Below, piece by piece: positions 33,990-47,036 of a stretch of 64,000 nt of DNA; the stretch's first letter is position 1, and each line of letters begins with the position of its first letter. A program made the translations under genes and the position numbers. The stretch is from Capsicum annuum. Lineage: Eukaryota > Streptophyta > Magnoliopsida > Solanales > Solanaceae. The notes under the pieces were generated by a model, which made no database searches, was not told the origin of the DNA, and worked only from the letters and a program-made list of their open reading frames with translations. Location of the stretch: NCBI RefSeq assembly GCF_002878395.1, contig NC_061120.1:95709583-95773582 (forward strand). Direction: 5' to 3'.

Positions 33990-35250
33990 GGTGTGAGGGA
34001 GCGGATTCTTGCAGAAGCACATAGTGCGTGTTACTCAACTCATCCAAGAGACACTAAGATGTACCATGATTGGCGGGAGATCTATTGATAGAGAAGGATG
34101 AAGAGAGACATTGCAGAATTTATGACTAAATGCCTCCATATGTTAGTAGGTGAAGATTGAGCATCAAAAGCCTAGTGGTTCCATTAAGGAGTTCAGTATT
34201 CCCACATGAAAGTGGGGAGAAGTGAATATGGACTTTGTGATGGGTTTACCTCGTACTCATCACCAGCATTAATCAATTTGGGTCATTGTAGACAAGATGA
34301 CCAAATCAGCCTATTTCTTGCGAGTTCAGACTTCTTATTAAGCGAAGGACTATGCCAGGCTCTATATCAAAAAGTTGTTTAGGTTGACCGGTGTCTCTTT
34401 GTCCATTATTTTAGATAAAGGTACGCAGTTCACCTCTCACTTTTGCAAAGTCTTCCAAAAGGGTCTTGGTACCCAAGTCCACCACAGTACAACCTTCCAT
34501 GTTCAGATAGATGGCCAAGTAGAAAGGGCTATTCAGACGCTAGAGGATATGTTGAGAGGATGTATTGTTGACTTTAAGGGGAGTTGGGATGACCACATAC
34601 CTTTGATTAAGTTCCCATATAATAATAGCTATCACTCCAGTATTCTAATGGATCCATTTAAGGCAGTTTATGAGAGGAGATGTAGCTCTCCCATTGGGTG
34701 GTTTGAGGTAGGTAAGGCTGTGCTGGTAGGGCCTGACCTAGTATTTGATTCCTTAGATAAAGTGTAGTTAATTAGAGAGAGGCTTAAGATAGCTCAGAGT
34801 TGACATGAATATTATGTAGATGCGTGGATAAAAGCTCTTGAATTTGAGATTAGTGATTTTGTATATTTGAAGATCTCTCTTATGAAAAGAGTAAAGACGT
34901 TTGGTAATAAGGGGAAACTCAGTCCACGATATGATGGCCCTTATAGAATCTTGATCTGCTTTGGAAAGGGAGCTTATGAGGTTGCGTTGCCTACAGACTT
35001 AACATCAGTACCCCCAGTGTTCCACTTCTTCTTATTAAATAAGTGTATCAGCGACCCAACGGTTGTAGTCCCCATAGAAAGTATAGATGCTCAGAATAGT
35101 CTCTCTTACGAAGAAGTTCAAGTGGAGATCCTTGATCTCCAAATTCATAGACTAAGGAACAAAGAAGTTTCCTTGGTCAAAGTTCTTTTGTGGAACCAGT
35201 CCGTTAAGGGAGCCACTTGGGAAGCAGAAGCTAATATGTGAACCAAGTAC
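33990..35250 (+). pseudogene. pol: Integrase and chromodomain region of element G
   Basis: HHCC zinc domain at about 34010-34150 (EAHSACYSTHPRDTKMYHD, cysteine pair damaged). Core: VNMDFVMGLPRTHHQH (34225), KLFRLTGVSLSIILDKGTQF (34366 onward; the second aspartate is present as LDKGTQF), TDGQ-like [16 protein letters not shown], then ERRCSSPIGWFEV. C-terminal domain: KISLMKRVKTFGNKGKLSPR and PVFHFFLLNKCISDPTVVVP. Chromodomain tail: HRLRNKEVSLVKVLLW and GATWEAEANM ending at 35241. Long parts (34375-34767, 34867-35241) are open. Confidence 0.85.
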
Positions 35251-35474
35251 GCTCATTTTTTATCTGCAAACTCAGACTCAGTTTAAGGTAACAACCTTTT
35301 TTCCATTCTCAGTTCCACCTATATTGTCTTCATGTCATTCCATGCATTCACGAACCTATTCAGGAATGTATCATGTTTTAGACTCAGTTATGTAATCATT
35401 TTCATCATGCATATTAAGAATGTAACCTCTATTCCTCTGTGTTCTCAATTTAACCAGCCTTATTCAAGGATGAA

Positions 35475-35494
35475 TGTTCTCAAGGGGGAGATAA
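35475..35494 (+). other. Polypurine tract of element G
   Basis: TCAAGGGGGAGATAA ends right before the 3' LTR TGTAACAACCCCC. The preceding GAATGTTC stretch is conserved before the LTR of J and D as well. Confidence 0.88.
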
Positions 35495-37864
35495 TGTAAC
35501 AACCCCCATTTTAGAACTAGGATTCAAACTATTGTTATTAGGTATACAGACTAGAACCCAATAATTTTGTTTCTATATATTTGTAATGATCAGTTCTATT
35601 GCATTAAAATGTCCTTTTATATCAAACGAGGTCATAAAAATCTCCTAACTCAAAGACGATTTGAGAAAGGTCCTATCGATTAAGTTTTAGTAAACATTTC
35701 AACTTGGATCAACTTTAGACAACCATTACTACTTCTACATAATAAATTCCGTATCCTACTATATATAAAATGAAAGATCTATAAATCTTCTTTCCAATGC
35801 ACTTTGTTTCACCTTAATCCAAAATTGAAGAAAACACTTATACTGATTTTACTTCAGCATGTTTGTCTGTGAACAAAGTGACGACCTGAGTTGATAGGCC
35901 ATCACCAAAGTAATGACCTATCAGCCAAGTCATCACCCCAAACCAGTTACCCATTATTTTCAGCTTCTATGTGACTACGTGAGTTGATAGGCCATCACCT
36001 ATGTGATGACCTATCAGCCAAGTCGTCATCCCAAACCAGTGAGCCATTATTTTCAGCTTCCAAGTGATAACTTGAGTTGATAGGCCATTACCTAAGTGAT
36101 GAACTATCAGCCCAAGTCGTCACCCAAGACCAGCAACTCATAAAATCAGCTTCTGAGTGATGACTTGGCGTGATAGGTCATCACTTGGTCGATGACTTAC
36201 CAACCGAGGTCGTCACCCTTAAAATTCAGCAATTCCCATTCAAATATGGAGGGGTATTTTGGTCTTTTCACTAACTTTTCATGACTTAAATCATCAAAAA
36301 CACATACTTAGACATCATAAACAATTTTTAAAACTAAGCTTAATCCTCTCCACTCCTAAGTATAAGAAAATTAGGGTTTCCTCTCAAGATCATCTCCCAA
36401 GAACAAGATCAAGCTCTTCTTCAAGAAAACCAAGAAATTATAATTCATAATTTAAGAACGTTCAGGAAAAGTCAATTCTCTTTCAAGATCAAGCCTTAAG
36501 GTATGTTAGGTGTTCATCCTTGGGTTTCTTTCACCCATAGAGTCCAAGAACTCTATTTGAAAATACAAGTTAACAGATTTGTGATTTCAATTCTTGAATT
36601 AGATTATATTCACGATTATGATGTTGTTTGGGTTTCAATCTATGATTAATTACAAGTTTCATGAAATTAAGATAGCAGTTGTGATGAATTATGGGATTCT
36701 TATGTTAAATCCTTGAATATACTAGTTGAATATTGTAGCCATGATATTTATATATGTTTATTATTATGTGAAATAGTCATTCTCCCCAAGTGTTTGTTAG
36801 AATATCTATGTGAGTTGAATAGTGCAATCATGAAATGTTAGCATGTGTTTCCATTCATGTACAAGTTCATGCCTTGCAAGTGTTTCATAAAATGTCTTAA
36901 TGAATGAATCATGACTAAGTAATAAGCTAGTATGCTTTCAAGATTATGCCATGTTTAACTATTGATGCTATCGAGTCCTAGGGGTATTCAATACCTGAAA
37001 AATCAAGTTGTTTACCTAGATCACCATATCTATAGAATAGTCTTAGTAATGTCACAAATAGTAGTACTCAGTCAGTTATAGAACTTAGTAAAACTCAGTC
37101 CAGTTTATTTCAGTGACATTCAGTTGGGAGTAGGATTAGCACCGAGCGAACTCAAGGATGGGGGCTCACCTATCAGTAGAGGGTGTGATCCTCAGTAGCA
37201 GTGCTTGCATTCCAAAACTACGTAGCTAGGGTAGGTTACGATATCAACCTACCAGTTAAGGGATGATAAGGTATTTACCTGCCAGTTGATGGTAACACCG
37301 TTCTTATATAAGGAACCTGCCAAACGAGGGTGACTCTTCAATTTGTCTGTACCCGTGACACGGTATTGATACCCTTCCAACTGGGTTTATAGGTTAAAAT
37401 CCAATCAGTTCAGAGAGGGGCATGTTGGTTAGATGATTACCTCCCACAGTCACAGTTTTAGTTTTATACTTTATATAGAACTCAGTTATATTTTATAGAA
37501 TCAGGACTGATAGAAATAGTTGCCCAGTTATCAGTAACCTCAGATATCAGTTACTTAGTTATCAGAACTCAATATTCAATCTCATTATGATCATAGATAT
37601 AGTACATATATAAATATGCATAGTGTTGGATAATCAGTGTTTACAACATTTTTAGTTATCCATGTACTCTCATTCAGTTATATTTATATTATTCAGCCAG
37701 TTACTGTTCATATATATAAACCCATGTATGTCAGCCTACCTCACTTAGCATACCAGTACATTCAAAGTAATAACGCATAATATTTTTTTTGCGCTATGAT
37801 GTCTTATATCATAGGTTCATACACATAGTCTCCTTACCATACTTAGCAGCTAAGGCTATCAGCA
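35495..37864 (+). repeat. 3' LTR of element G, first part
   Basis: Matches the 5' LTR from TGTAACAACCCC to GGCTATCAGCA, including the 93-base repeat at 35879-36250 (unit starts 35879, 35971, 36064, 36157) and AAG|GTATG at 36498-36505. Interrupted by solo LTR S and completed at 40295-40653. Confidence 0.9.
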
Positions 37865-40294
37865 TTGAAGACCCTGAAATATTCCTAGCTTAATTCAGTC
37901 CTTTAAGCTTGTTATGGGGTCCTAGACTTAGAAAATTCTTGTTAAGTATTTAGTCTTAGTGTTATTTTAACCTTTGAATGTTGGCAATATTATTTAATGA
38001 CCTTTACGTCCATTAAATATTGATATTTGAGTTAATTCATTATCAGGAATATCAATAGGTGTTCCCGAACATGTTTTGGATTTTTTGGACTTCGTTGAAG
38101 CACCTTTGGAATCCTAAACCAGTAAATCAACATGATCTTGATGCGTTGCATCGACTATCGCATTGATAAATGTTTTCCCTAGCTCCCAGCATCCAATTTT
38201 AGTGAACTGATGTTGACTCGATGCGGTGCATTGGCTATCGCATCGATGCCAATGAAATGACACATCCGCCTATGCGTCGATGGTTTAGTTTACAGTCATT
38301 AAATAAAAAATCCGCATCCTTAGGGTTAATTAAGTCTTTGCCCCATGCCCTTTATGCTTTATAACACAAAATTTAGCCCACTTTTAGCAAGTTATATTCA
38401 TTCTTTCATAAATTGCTCAAGAACAAAAACCCTAGGTGAATTAAATTCAAACTCAAGGCTCAAGATTCCACCATTAGTTTTTTAGAATTCACCAACTAAG
38501 GTATGTGAAGTGTTCATCCAAGGGTTCCTTCCACCCCTGGAGTCCAAGAAACTCTTTTAAAGTTCAGATAGAGTGATTTCATGATTTGAATTAAAGTGTA
38601 TTCATGGTTTATTACATGATTCATGTAGAGTTAATTGATATGTGTGATTTATCATATGAATTTATGTTGAAACTCTTGGAATTGTGTAATTAGAATTGAT
38701 AATGATGTCTACATGTTGTTTTAGTATTACGTGCATATATTGTGCCCCAGAATTGTTTGATGAATTGTCCATGTGAGTTGAATAATGAAATTATATCATG
38801 TTAGCATGTATGCAAGTGTTTGCATGAATTCCTAATTAAATGAATGATGACTAAGTAGTTAGTTACCATGTCTCAAGATTATGCCATGTCTTTTAAGTTT
38901 ATCCTATCGAGTCCTAGGGTATTTAAAACCTGACAATTTAGCTATTTGTCTAGAGCCATGGTCAATCATAGAGTATAATAAATCATGTCTCGATCAGTAG
39001 AATTCAGTCAGTTTATGGAACTTAGAAAAACTCATTGAACTCAGAATCAGTCCAGCTCAGTTCAGTTCAGTTATATAGCACAATCAGTAACAGTTCAGTC
39101 TAGCCTAGTACAGTTTAGAACTCAGTCTAGTGGCTATTCAGTTGGGAGTAGGATTCAGCACCAAGTGAACCCAAGGATGGGGACTCACTTTCTAGTAGAG
39201 GTTGAAATCCTTAAAAGTAGTCTTTGCATTCCAGAACTATGAAGTCAGCATAGGTTGAGACATCAACCTGCTAGTTGAGGGTTAATGAGGTGATCTACCT
39301 TCTAGTTGAGCGTACCATAATTGTCGTTCAGAGAACCTGCTAGATGAGGGTGACAACACTTTTCCCTACTCATGACACAGTATTGATAACCTTACAAATG
39401 GGTTTACAGGTTGGACCCCAAATCAGTTAGAGAAAGGGCACGTCGGTTAGATGATTACTTCCCACAATCTTAGTTTCAAATTCAGTCTCAGTATGGAACT
39501 CAATTCAGTTTTGTAGATTCAAAACTATCAGCACAGTCACTCAACTCAATACGGAATTTAGTATAGTTCCACAAAATCAAGACTGTCAGATACAATCATT
39601 TAGTTACCAGTAATTCAGTATTAGTATACTCAGCTATCAGTTAATCAGTATTTAGATTCAATATTCAGTGTTATTACAATCTCAATATAGTTTCTATATT
39701 CATTCATGTACTCTCATTCAGTCATACTCATGATATTGAGTTAGTATTGTTCATACATACGAACCCATGCATTTCAGCCTACCTCACTGCGCATACCAGT
39801 ACATTCAAAGTATTGACACATACCTTTCTTTTGTGCTATGATATCTTATATCATAGGTTCAAATACACGAGCTCTCGAGTACCCTTAGCAGTTTAGATTC
39901 TCAGCATATAGAGTTAGTAATGAGTCCTCATAATTCAAGGACATGATTATTTATTTCAGTATTTTAGTTTATTTTTAGTAGTGGGAGTTAGTTGGGGACT
40001 TGTCCCATCAACTCCACAATTCAGACAGTTTAGAGACTTTTCAAACTAGAGTATTTTCAAACAGTTGTTCAGTTTTAAGTATTGATGTTTAGTTTTTTTG
40101 GGTATAATGATACCATATCCAATATTATTTACAATATTGGACTTTATGGCTAGTTTTTTGCCAACTTTCTGCATATTTACCGTATTTATTATTTAGTTAT
40201 TGCAGTAGGTACCAGTCATGGGTTAGCTTGTGGTCCCTCGAGATCATGAGCATCATCTAGTGTCCAGGGTACAACATTGGGGAGTTACACAGCA
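37860..40294 (+). mobile_element. Solo LTR S nested in the G 3' LTR
   Basis: A 2425-base LTR (37865-40289) with CAGCA on both sides (37860-37864 and 40290-40294) and no internal region. It resembles G and J LTRs in layout: GATGCG / CGCATCGATG words at 38130-38290, TATAAC at 38360, AAG|GTATG at 38498 with a CCAAGGGT / ACCCCTGG stem, a GGTCCCTCGAGATCATGAGC end block and GGGGAGTTACA terminus. Solo LTRs form by recombination between the two LTRs of one insertion. Confidence 0.9.
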
Positions 40295-40653
40295 GCAGTT
40301 ATAGTGGTGAGTCCTCAAATTTTGTAGGATAGAGTTATTTATTTCAGTATTTCCAGTAGTTCGATATGTTAAGTAGTTGGGGACTTGTCCCATTAGCTCC
40401 ACATTCAGATAGTTAGACGCTTTTGGACAAGACTAATTCAAATAGATATTTAGTTTTTTAGTATTATTATTATTATTCAGTATTTGATTTTCAGTTTATG
40501 AACCTTATGGCATTTCCAGCCTAATTTCCACATATGCATTTTAGTATTATTATTATTCAGTGCTAACAGAAGGTACTAGTCATGGGTTAGCTTATGGTCC
40601 TTTGGGATTATAAGCACCATGTGACGTCTAGGGTGTAGACGCGGGACATTATA
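40295..40653 (+). repeat. 3' LTR of element G, last part
   Basis: Continues the G LTR after S: GGGACTTGTCCCAT, the TTAGTATTATTATTATTCAG run and CATGGGTTAGCTT occur in the same order at 30245-30460. Ends GGGACATTATA, then AGTTT and the H gag. Confidence 0.9.
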
Positions 40654-40658
40654 AGTTT

Positions 40659-41010
40659 TCAGGTGCCTTCCTAGATCCTTTCTTTACCTAGGAGTTGAGG
40701 GAAGATAAGGCAGAGGAATTTCTGTATTTGATGCAAGGTAAGATTAGTGTAAAAGAATATGCATTGAAATTCCAGTTGTTGTCTCATTATACACCAGAGT
40801 TGGTGTCTAATATGAGGTCCAAGATAAGGACATTTATTTTTAAGTTATCCCATAACTTGGTACTTAAGTGTTAGGCTACATTGTTGATCAATAATATGGA
40901 CATCCCCAGACTTGTTGTTTATATATAGTAGGAAGAGGATGAAAAGAAAAGGCAGGCAGAATATAAGAGGGGCAGAATAAAAAGTTTAGGTATTTAGAGC
41001 AGGGTGCGAT
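40659..41010 (+). pseudogene. gag: Gag remnant of element H, second part
   Basis: Resumes after G with SGAFLDPFF, a stop, LREDKAEEFLYLMQGKIS, VKEYALKFQLLSHY and PELVSNMRSKIRTFIF, the second half of the gag core. KKRQAEYKRGR near 40940 is the basic tail. Alignment with K Gag (LREANAEEFVNFNQGKIS) shows they are related families. Confidence 0.8.
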
Positions 41011-41169
41011 TTAGAAGAACAGTGGAAAAGATGGTACGTAGTGGACCAAGAAGAAACCTTGGAGAAATTCTAGTTCATATTAATTGGCGAGTGTCTCTTA
41101 TACTAAGTCAGTTAGTGATCATCATTTTTAGACTAGAATTGGTACTAAGGAACATAGTGACCATTCTCA

Positions 41170-41990
41170 GGCTAGTAGAGCTCAGTTGGCCCCACCTTAT
41201 ACTCTTCGTACATTTTTTGATCATCTTTTCTATAGTTATTATGATGAGGGGAGGAACTTGTTCTTCAGTAGTGGTCAATCCAGAAATACAAAGAGGAACT
41301 ATCCTACAGCTAAAATTGCCAATGGATCTAATAAGGTCCCGAACACCACTTTTTCGGCTCCTGTACCAAAGGCGCCACTTCTGGTTCTGACACTATCCAA
41401 ATCATTTATATTCACTTGCTACTTATTAGGAGTTTAAGGCATATTTAGATTTTTTACTGGTAGGTTACAACTCTTTTCCCGTGATGTTTACTAATTGCAT
41501 AATCCGGGTTCTATTACAACTTTTCTCCCATGATATTTACTATTTGTATGATCCGGGTTCCATCATATCCTATGTAACCCCTTATGAGGCTATGTATTTT
41601 GGTTTTGGTCCTGAAAATATTTTTGACCCTTTTTCTATTTCTACTCTGATATGTGATTCTATAGTTGCTAGAAAAATCTATAAGGGTTGTATGGTGTCCA
41701 TCTTTTATAGGTGACATTGGTTGATCTGATAGAGCTCGACATGGTAGATTATGATGTGATCTTAGGGATGGATTGGCTTCATTCATGCTATGCATATCTA
41801 GATTGTAGGACCCAAAGGATAAGTTTCTAATTTCCTAATAAATTGGTAATTGAATAGGAGGGAAGTTCCATAGTACTCAAAGAGAGGTTTATTTCCTATC
41901 TTAGAGCTCAAAAGTTTATTTCAAAAGTTTGCCTATATCATCTAGTTCGGGTTAAGAATTTTGACTCTAAAAGTCCTTTACAATTTTTTT
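41170..41990 (+). pseudogene. pol: Protease remnant of element H with 49-bp duplication
   Basis: A serine/asparagine-rich linker (41190-41430, TKRNYPTAKIANGS) precedes the protease. The active-site region SHDIYYLYDPGSIISYVT at about 41527-41580 keeps DPGS. A 49-base tandem duplication (units from 41471 and 41520) copies the CCCGTGATGTTTAC to CCGGGTTC part and shifts the frame. IVARKIYKGC and ELDMVDYDVILGMDWLHS end the domain near 41780. Confidence 0.75.
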
Positions 41991-42814
41991 TTGGGGTGAT
42001 TGAATATCCTGAAGTGTTTACAGATAATCTTCCTAAAATCCCTCACCAAAGGGAATTAGACTTTGGGATTGAGCTTTTACTGGATACCCTTCCCATTTCT
42101 ATTCCTTCTTATAGGATGACTCTGGTTGAGTTAAGGGAGCTAAAGTAATAGTTAAAGGATCTTCTTTATAAAGGTTTCATCTGTCCTAGTTTTTCTTCAT
42201 AGGGTACTCTGGCTCTATTTGTGTATAAAAAAATGGATCTCTTTGGATGTGTATAGATTATCGACAGTTGAAAAAAGTGATAGTGAAGAATAAGTACCCT
42301 TTTCCTAGGATTGATGAAACTTTTGACCAGCTTCAGAGTGATACGTGTTTCTCTAAGATTGATCATTATTTGGGATATCATCAACTAAAAATTCAGGAGG
42401 TTAATATTCCCAAGACTGCTTTCTACAGCCTGTATTAGTTTTTGGTTATGTCATTTGGGTTGACTAATGCTCTGACTGCTTTCATGGATCTTATGAACTG
42501 AGTTTTCAGTAGTTTCTGGACTTATTTGTAATAGTCTTCATTAATGACATATTGGTGTACTTTAAGAGTGAGGAGAATCTTACCAATCACCTCTGAATTG
42601 TGTTGCATTCTTAAGAATCAGAAATTGTATGCAAAATTTTCTAAGTATGAGTTTTGGCTTAATGATATGACATTTCTTGGGCATGTAGTTTCAATTAAGG
42701 GAATTAACATAGATCCACAAAAGTTTGACGTAGTTAAGAAGTGTCCTAGACCCATGACTCCATTCAATATTAGGAGTTTCATAGGCCTTGATGGGTATTA
42801 TAAGAGGTTTGTTG
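41990..42814 (+). pseudogene. pol: RT remnant of element H, cut by element D
   Basis: Blocks: YPEVFTDNLPKIPHQRELDF, ISIPSYRMTLVELREL, GFICPSFSS, MCIDYRQLKKV-like (42247), NKYPFPRIDETFDQLQ, FGLTNALTAFMDLMN. The catalytic box at 42537-42548 reads FIND rather than FIDD. KYEFWLNDMTFLGHVV and SFIGLDGYYKRFV end at the D insertion at 42815. Stops are present at several glutamine and tryptophan positions. Confidence 0.82.
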
Positions 42815-45575
42815 TGTCAAGCCTCAAATCCCATCGGGGCGGATAGGCACCCCTACGAAATATGATACAATTCATTGATGAGAACAATAACGTGGGAAAG
42901 CACAAAATTATTTATACAAGACTTGGCCTTTGGGGCCACAACATCAAAGGGATAAGACACTACCAAGCTTAATTTTACTTTGGTCTACAAAGCCTCTAAA
43001 ATATAATAGACGCATAGTTAAGGTCGGGACAAACCCCCACCTTAATCTTAACTATTAGACAATACCAAATTATATAGATCAAACTTGAAAAGACTTGAAT
43101 CAAATTGGAACTCACCAATAGTCATTGGATATCCCTGCTCCTACTGGGGAGGTGTATTAGCTAAAGTACCTGGGCTAGCAGAATGAAATACAGGTCCCCC
43201 GTAAGAGACGTATGTATGAAAATATGTACTGAATATGTAAGGCTGAAGGTACTACACATGATATAAGAGCTCAATAGAAATCAGGTACATATGTATAAAT
43301 ATTACTAGTAGACCACCTATATATATATATATATATATATACTTATAGGATCAGGTACATTACATTCTTTTCTTCATTTTACCCTTCTAAGTTTGTAATA
43401 TTTATAAGCCATATAATAAAAATGACTAGCTGATCAGTGGTAAATATATACATTGGGATCAACCCATGTTATACGCCCCTGAGCTGCCACCCATGTATAA
43501 ATAGATTGGGATCGTCCCATTCTAGGCTTTTTCCCCTAAGCTACCACTCATATATAAATGCATCAAGATAGGCCCATGCTAGGCTTATACCTCTGAGCTG
43601 CCTCCCGTTCAATTAAGCTTTGTGTTACATAGTTTATTTTGCCTTTGAGATTGTTACTTTGGTGGTCATAATATTTTAGTACCTTTGAACAATAATCTAC
43701 CAATAAGATACATGTTAATAAACCCTTAATGCAATGACAAAGAGGTACGGAACAGATTGTTGACGAATGAAATATTTAGGAGCTAAAGTAACTAGTAGTC
43801 CTATTTGACTTAGAGGAGGAATCTTTAGACTTGCTAGAGAATGTAAGAATGCAGACTTAATAATAAGCATGTGGTGAGGCATTTTAACACATTAGGGAGT
43901 GGGATCAAGCCCGTTAGCTAGATGGGAGATCATATGCTGCTACTAGGTATCATTCTCTATGGGAAAGCTTTAGAAGCTTTCTTTGTACCATAAGTGTTGG
44001 ATTTCATGCCAAAGAATATGACATAGAGTAGCCAGACATACCTGGTTGTATAAATCTGATGATAACTCAATTAACTTCCTGCCTTTAGAATTACATTTCT
44101 ACAATAAAGTATATGGTAAAACTAGTATTAGTTACTAACCAACACACTAGGCTATTTAACTTCGCCAAATTAGTAGTTGGGCAGTAAGCACTTAATTTAT
44201 CAATCAAGGGTGTTATTTTAATCCCTTTTATCCTCTAATTACATCCACACACCATACATATTCTTTAATTATCCCTCCTTACACCTTCCAAACAGTACAC
44301 AAAACAGAATGATCAATAACATATTCAATAAATAGTTCGATGTTGTACCATCACACATTTCTTCTATATTTCAATACGAGCTAGCCAAACCTTTCTCCAA
44401 CATCAACCTGGAAACCCCTAAAACATACATATAAAACATTCAACAAAACAACCCCAAATTTCTTTTTATTATAGCAACTAAATAGTGAACTCATCATCCC
44501 TTGAGTTGTATAATAACAACACATTTACAATCCTTTACTCAAACTCATACATAAGAAGGACAAAATGGAGCAGTCACCTTATCTCAATTTTCTGTAGCTT
44601 ATCTTTTTAACTTTAACTCTTCAAGAACTTGAATATTTCTTCACACTTTAAACCAAAGAAGAAAACAGAAGTCTCTTAACAAAAATGAAAAGTGAGCAGT
44701 CAGCTTTTCTGTATTCTACCATGTATTTATAACTAATCACTTATATCTTGTTTTCCTAATATTCCATGAGATAATTAAGGTAAACCTTAAGTGTTTTCAG
44801 TTACCTTAGCTTGCAAAGATGTGGGCTTCTTCAAGAACCCTAGAAGGGATTTTTTGGGATGCTATTCTTCTCCTTGATAGAAAAGAGAGGAAGCTGAAAT
44901 TGAAAGGGTGGATATTGTGTTTAAAGTGAGTAAAAAGACCAGCTACATTGGTCATATGTTGATCCCTGTGGAACCTCAATTATTGACCCCATTTTAGCCA
45001 CAAATTAGTCAAAGTAGGTTATGCAGCTACTTAAGGGTATAGTTGCTTAAAATTTCAAAGTAAGTGGTGCACCTACTTGCTTAATTCTTAGTTGGATCAA
45101 TTAAATTGGGCCTTGGAAGATTTAATTATTGGCCTTTTCTTTATTTCCTTCCTCTTTTACTTAATTTTTGTCCAAATAAATATACTAATAAAGCCCCAAA
45201 TCTGATCCATGGACTTGGTCCATTAACTTGGCTCATGTAACTCAAGTAGGTGACCCACCTACTAGCTTAATAAAGCCAAGGAAACACCTCAACAAATTAC
45301 TCCATTTTTAGTTCTTAGTCCCTTTAATCCAGCTTAAAACTCATATATAGTTGGTTACTTTAAACATTAGATTCAAATACCAGCTTACTAATCTAAGTTA
45401 AATAGTTGTATCGATGTTAACTTTGTTGATTCATGTTAAAACATGTTGGCAGTTTCTAGAACTCAATCTACCCCATTAATACTCACACAACAAATCTCGT
45501 ATGTTACCTATACCTTAAGGATATACCAAGTTCCATATAAATAGAATAAGCACATGCAAAATATGGGATGTTACA
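42815..45575 (-). repeat. 3' LTR of element D
   Basis: 2761 bases; on the minus strand starts TGTAACATCCC after the purine tract and ends GGCTTGACA. About 85 bases seen in the right copy (50720-50805) are missing here. It holds a TA microsatellite at about 43318-43341 and words CACCTAC / GTAGGTG in both orientations at 45010-45270. ATAAG|GTGAC on the minus strand near 44580 is donor-like. Confidence 0.85.
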
Positions 45576-45610
45576 TCCTCCCCCCTTGGGAATATTCGCC
45601 CTCGAATGTT
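45576..45610 (-). other. Polypurine tract of element D
   Basis: Minus strand CCCAAGGGGGGAGGA precedes TGTAACATCCC; upstream the conserved GAGGGCGAATATTC is present. Confidence 0.88.
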
Positions 45611-45699
45611 AGCATAACTGTCCAATCATAGATTAGTATTCCTATTATCACATAGTACTTATGTATTATACTTACTTGTTATTGCTCCAATTCAGTATC

Positions 45700-46990
45700 T
45701 TGGTCTTTCTCTTTGTATTTGAATAAATAGGGGTACTTGGATTTCATCGCTTCTTCAGCTTCCTATGTTATCTCTTCTACTTACTAGTTTCTCCAATGTA
45801 CTTTTATAGAAGTTATTTATTTATTCCTTAACTTCTTAACTTGTTGATCTAGAATAGAAATAGGTATTTCTTCATAGGTGAGATCTTCCATAACTTGTAC
45901 ATCTTCGGTAGGAGTAATATGAGAGGGATCTCCGACGCACTTTCAAAGCATTGAGACGGGAAATACTTGATGAATTGTTGAGAGCTCTTGGGTTAGCTTA
46001 ACTTATAAACAACTTGACCAAACCTCCAAATAATCTTATATGGGCCTATATAATGTGGACTTAGTTTTCCTTTCTTACCAAATATCATTATACGTTTTAT
46101 TGGTGACACTTTCAGGAATACCCAATCATTAATAGCTAATTCTATCCCCCTTCTTCTACTATCCGCATATGATTTTTGTTGTTTTTGGGATGTCTTCATC
46201 CGCCTCTGAATTACTTTAACCTTTTCCATAGCTTGATGAATAAGATCTAGCCTGAACAAGGTAGCTTCACCCACTTCAAACCATCCAATTGGTGATCTAT
46301 GCTTTTTTCCATATAAAGCTTCATATGGTGTTATTTTATACTTGAATGATAGCTATTTTTATAGAAAAACTCGATAATAGGTATGATATCATCCAAACTA
46401 CCTTTAAAGTCTAATACACAAGCTTATAATATATCTTCAAGTATTTGAATGGTACGTTCTGCTTGTCCATCTGTTTTAGGGTTAAAAGTTGTACTAAGAT
46501 TTACTTGTGTTCTAAAATTTCTCTGAAAAGACTTCCAAAAATTTGCAGTAAATTGAGCTCCCCTATCTGATATAATAGAGACTATTACTCTTGGTAGTCG
46601 AACTATCGCTTTGATATACAATTTTGTGTACTCTTCAACTGTATAAGTGGTCCTAATTAGTAGAAAGTGTGTTGATTTGGTAAGCCTATCAACTATTACC
46701 CATATGGAATTGAACCTTTAAGATGTATAAGGCAAACCAGTGATGAAATCTATGTTGATCATCTCCCACTTCCAGATTGAAAGATCTATATATCGTATAT
46801 AACCCCGGGCTTTTGGTGTTGTACTTTAATTCTTCGTCAATTTGGATACTCGGCTACAAATTCTGCAATATTCTTTTTCATTTCACCCCAAGAATACGCT
46901 TCTTTCAAATCATGATACATTTTAGTTGACCCCGGATAGATGGAATACCTTAAATGATATACCTTTTTCATATCCTCTTTCTTAGCCCAT
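45700..46990 (-). pseudogene. pol: Integrase and chromodomain region of element D
   Basis: Read leftwards. HHCC end NIAEFVAEYP-like near 46860, core RLPRVIVSIISDRGAQFTAN (46600-46540, catalytic aspartate in SDRG kept), NLSTTFNPKTDGQAERTIQ and LEDIL ending 46424. YKIT-LYGKKHRSPIGWFEV lies near 46330-46270, then GEATLFRLDLIHQAMEKVKV. C-terminal domain: INDWVFLKVSPIKRIM and GKKGKLSPHYIGPYKI ending about 45993. A chromodomain tail is degraded at 45900-45700. Two long open stretches remain (46621-46424 and 46274-45993). Confidence 0.82.
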
Positions 46991-47036
46991 CTACATTAGG
47001 CACGTACAATCAATTTTGGCATCGAAGTACTTCATC

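Larger units (their letters stand above)
27800..40653 (+). mobile_element. Element G, full-length Ty3/gypsy element with nested solo LTR
   Basis: 5' LTR 27800-30521, body 30522-35494, 3' LTR 35495-37864 plus 40295-40653. The two LTRs are 2722 and 2729 bases once the solo LTR is removed. The flanks are both AGTTT (27795-27799 and 40654-40658), a target-site duplication in the gag of element H. All domains Gag to chromodomain are present in order, with stops and shifts. Confidence 0.92.

Noticed and set aside
28562..36450. Similar open frames in both G LTRs (28562-28804 and 36259-36450) starting MVFSLT
   Set aside because: Similarity is expected because both are LTR copies. The frames differ in length, cross the TATA-like and donor-like sites and show no coding-type conservation.
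43318..43341. TA dinucleotide run, and similar short AT or AAT runs at 23665-23690 and 29890-29905
   Set aside because: Ordinary microsatellites inside LTRs; no further meaning seen.
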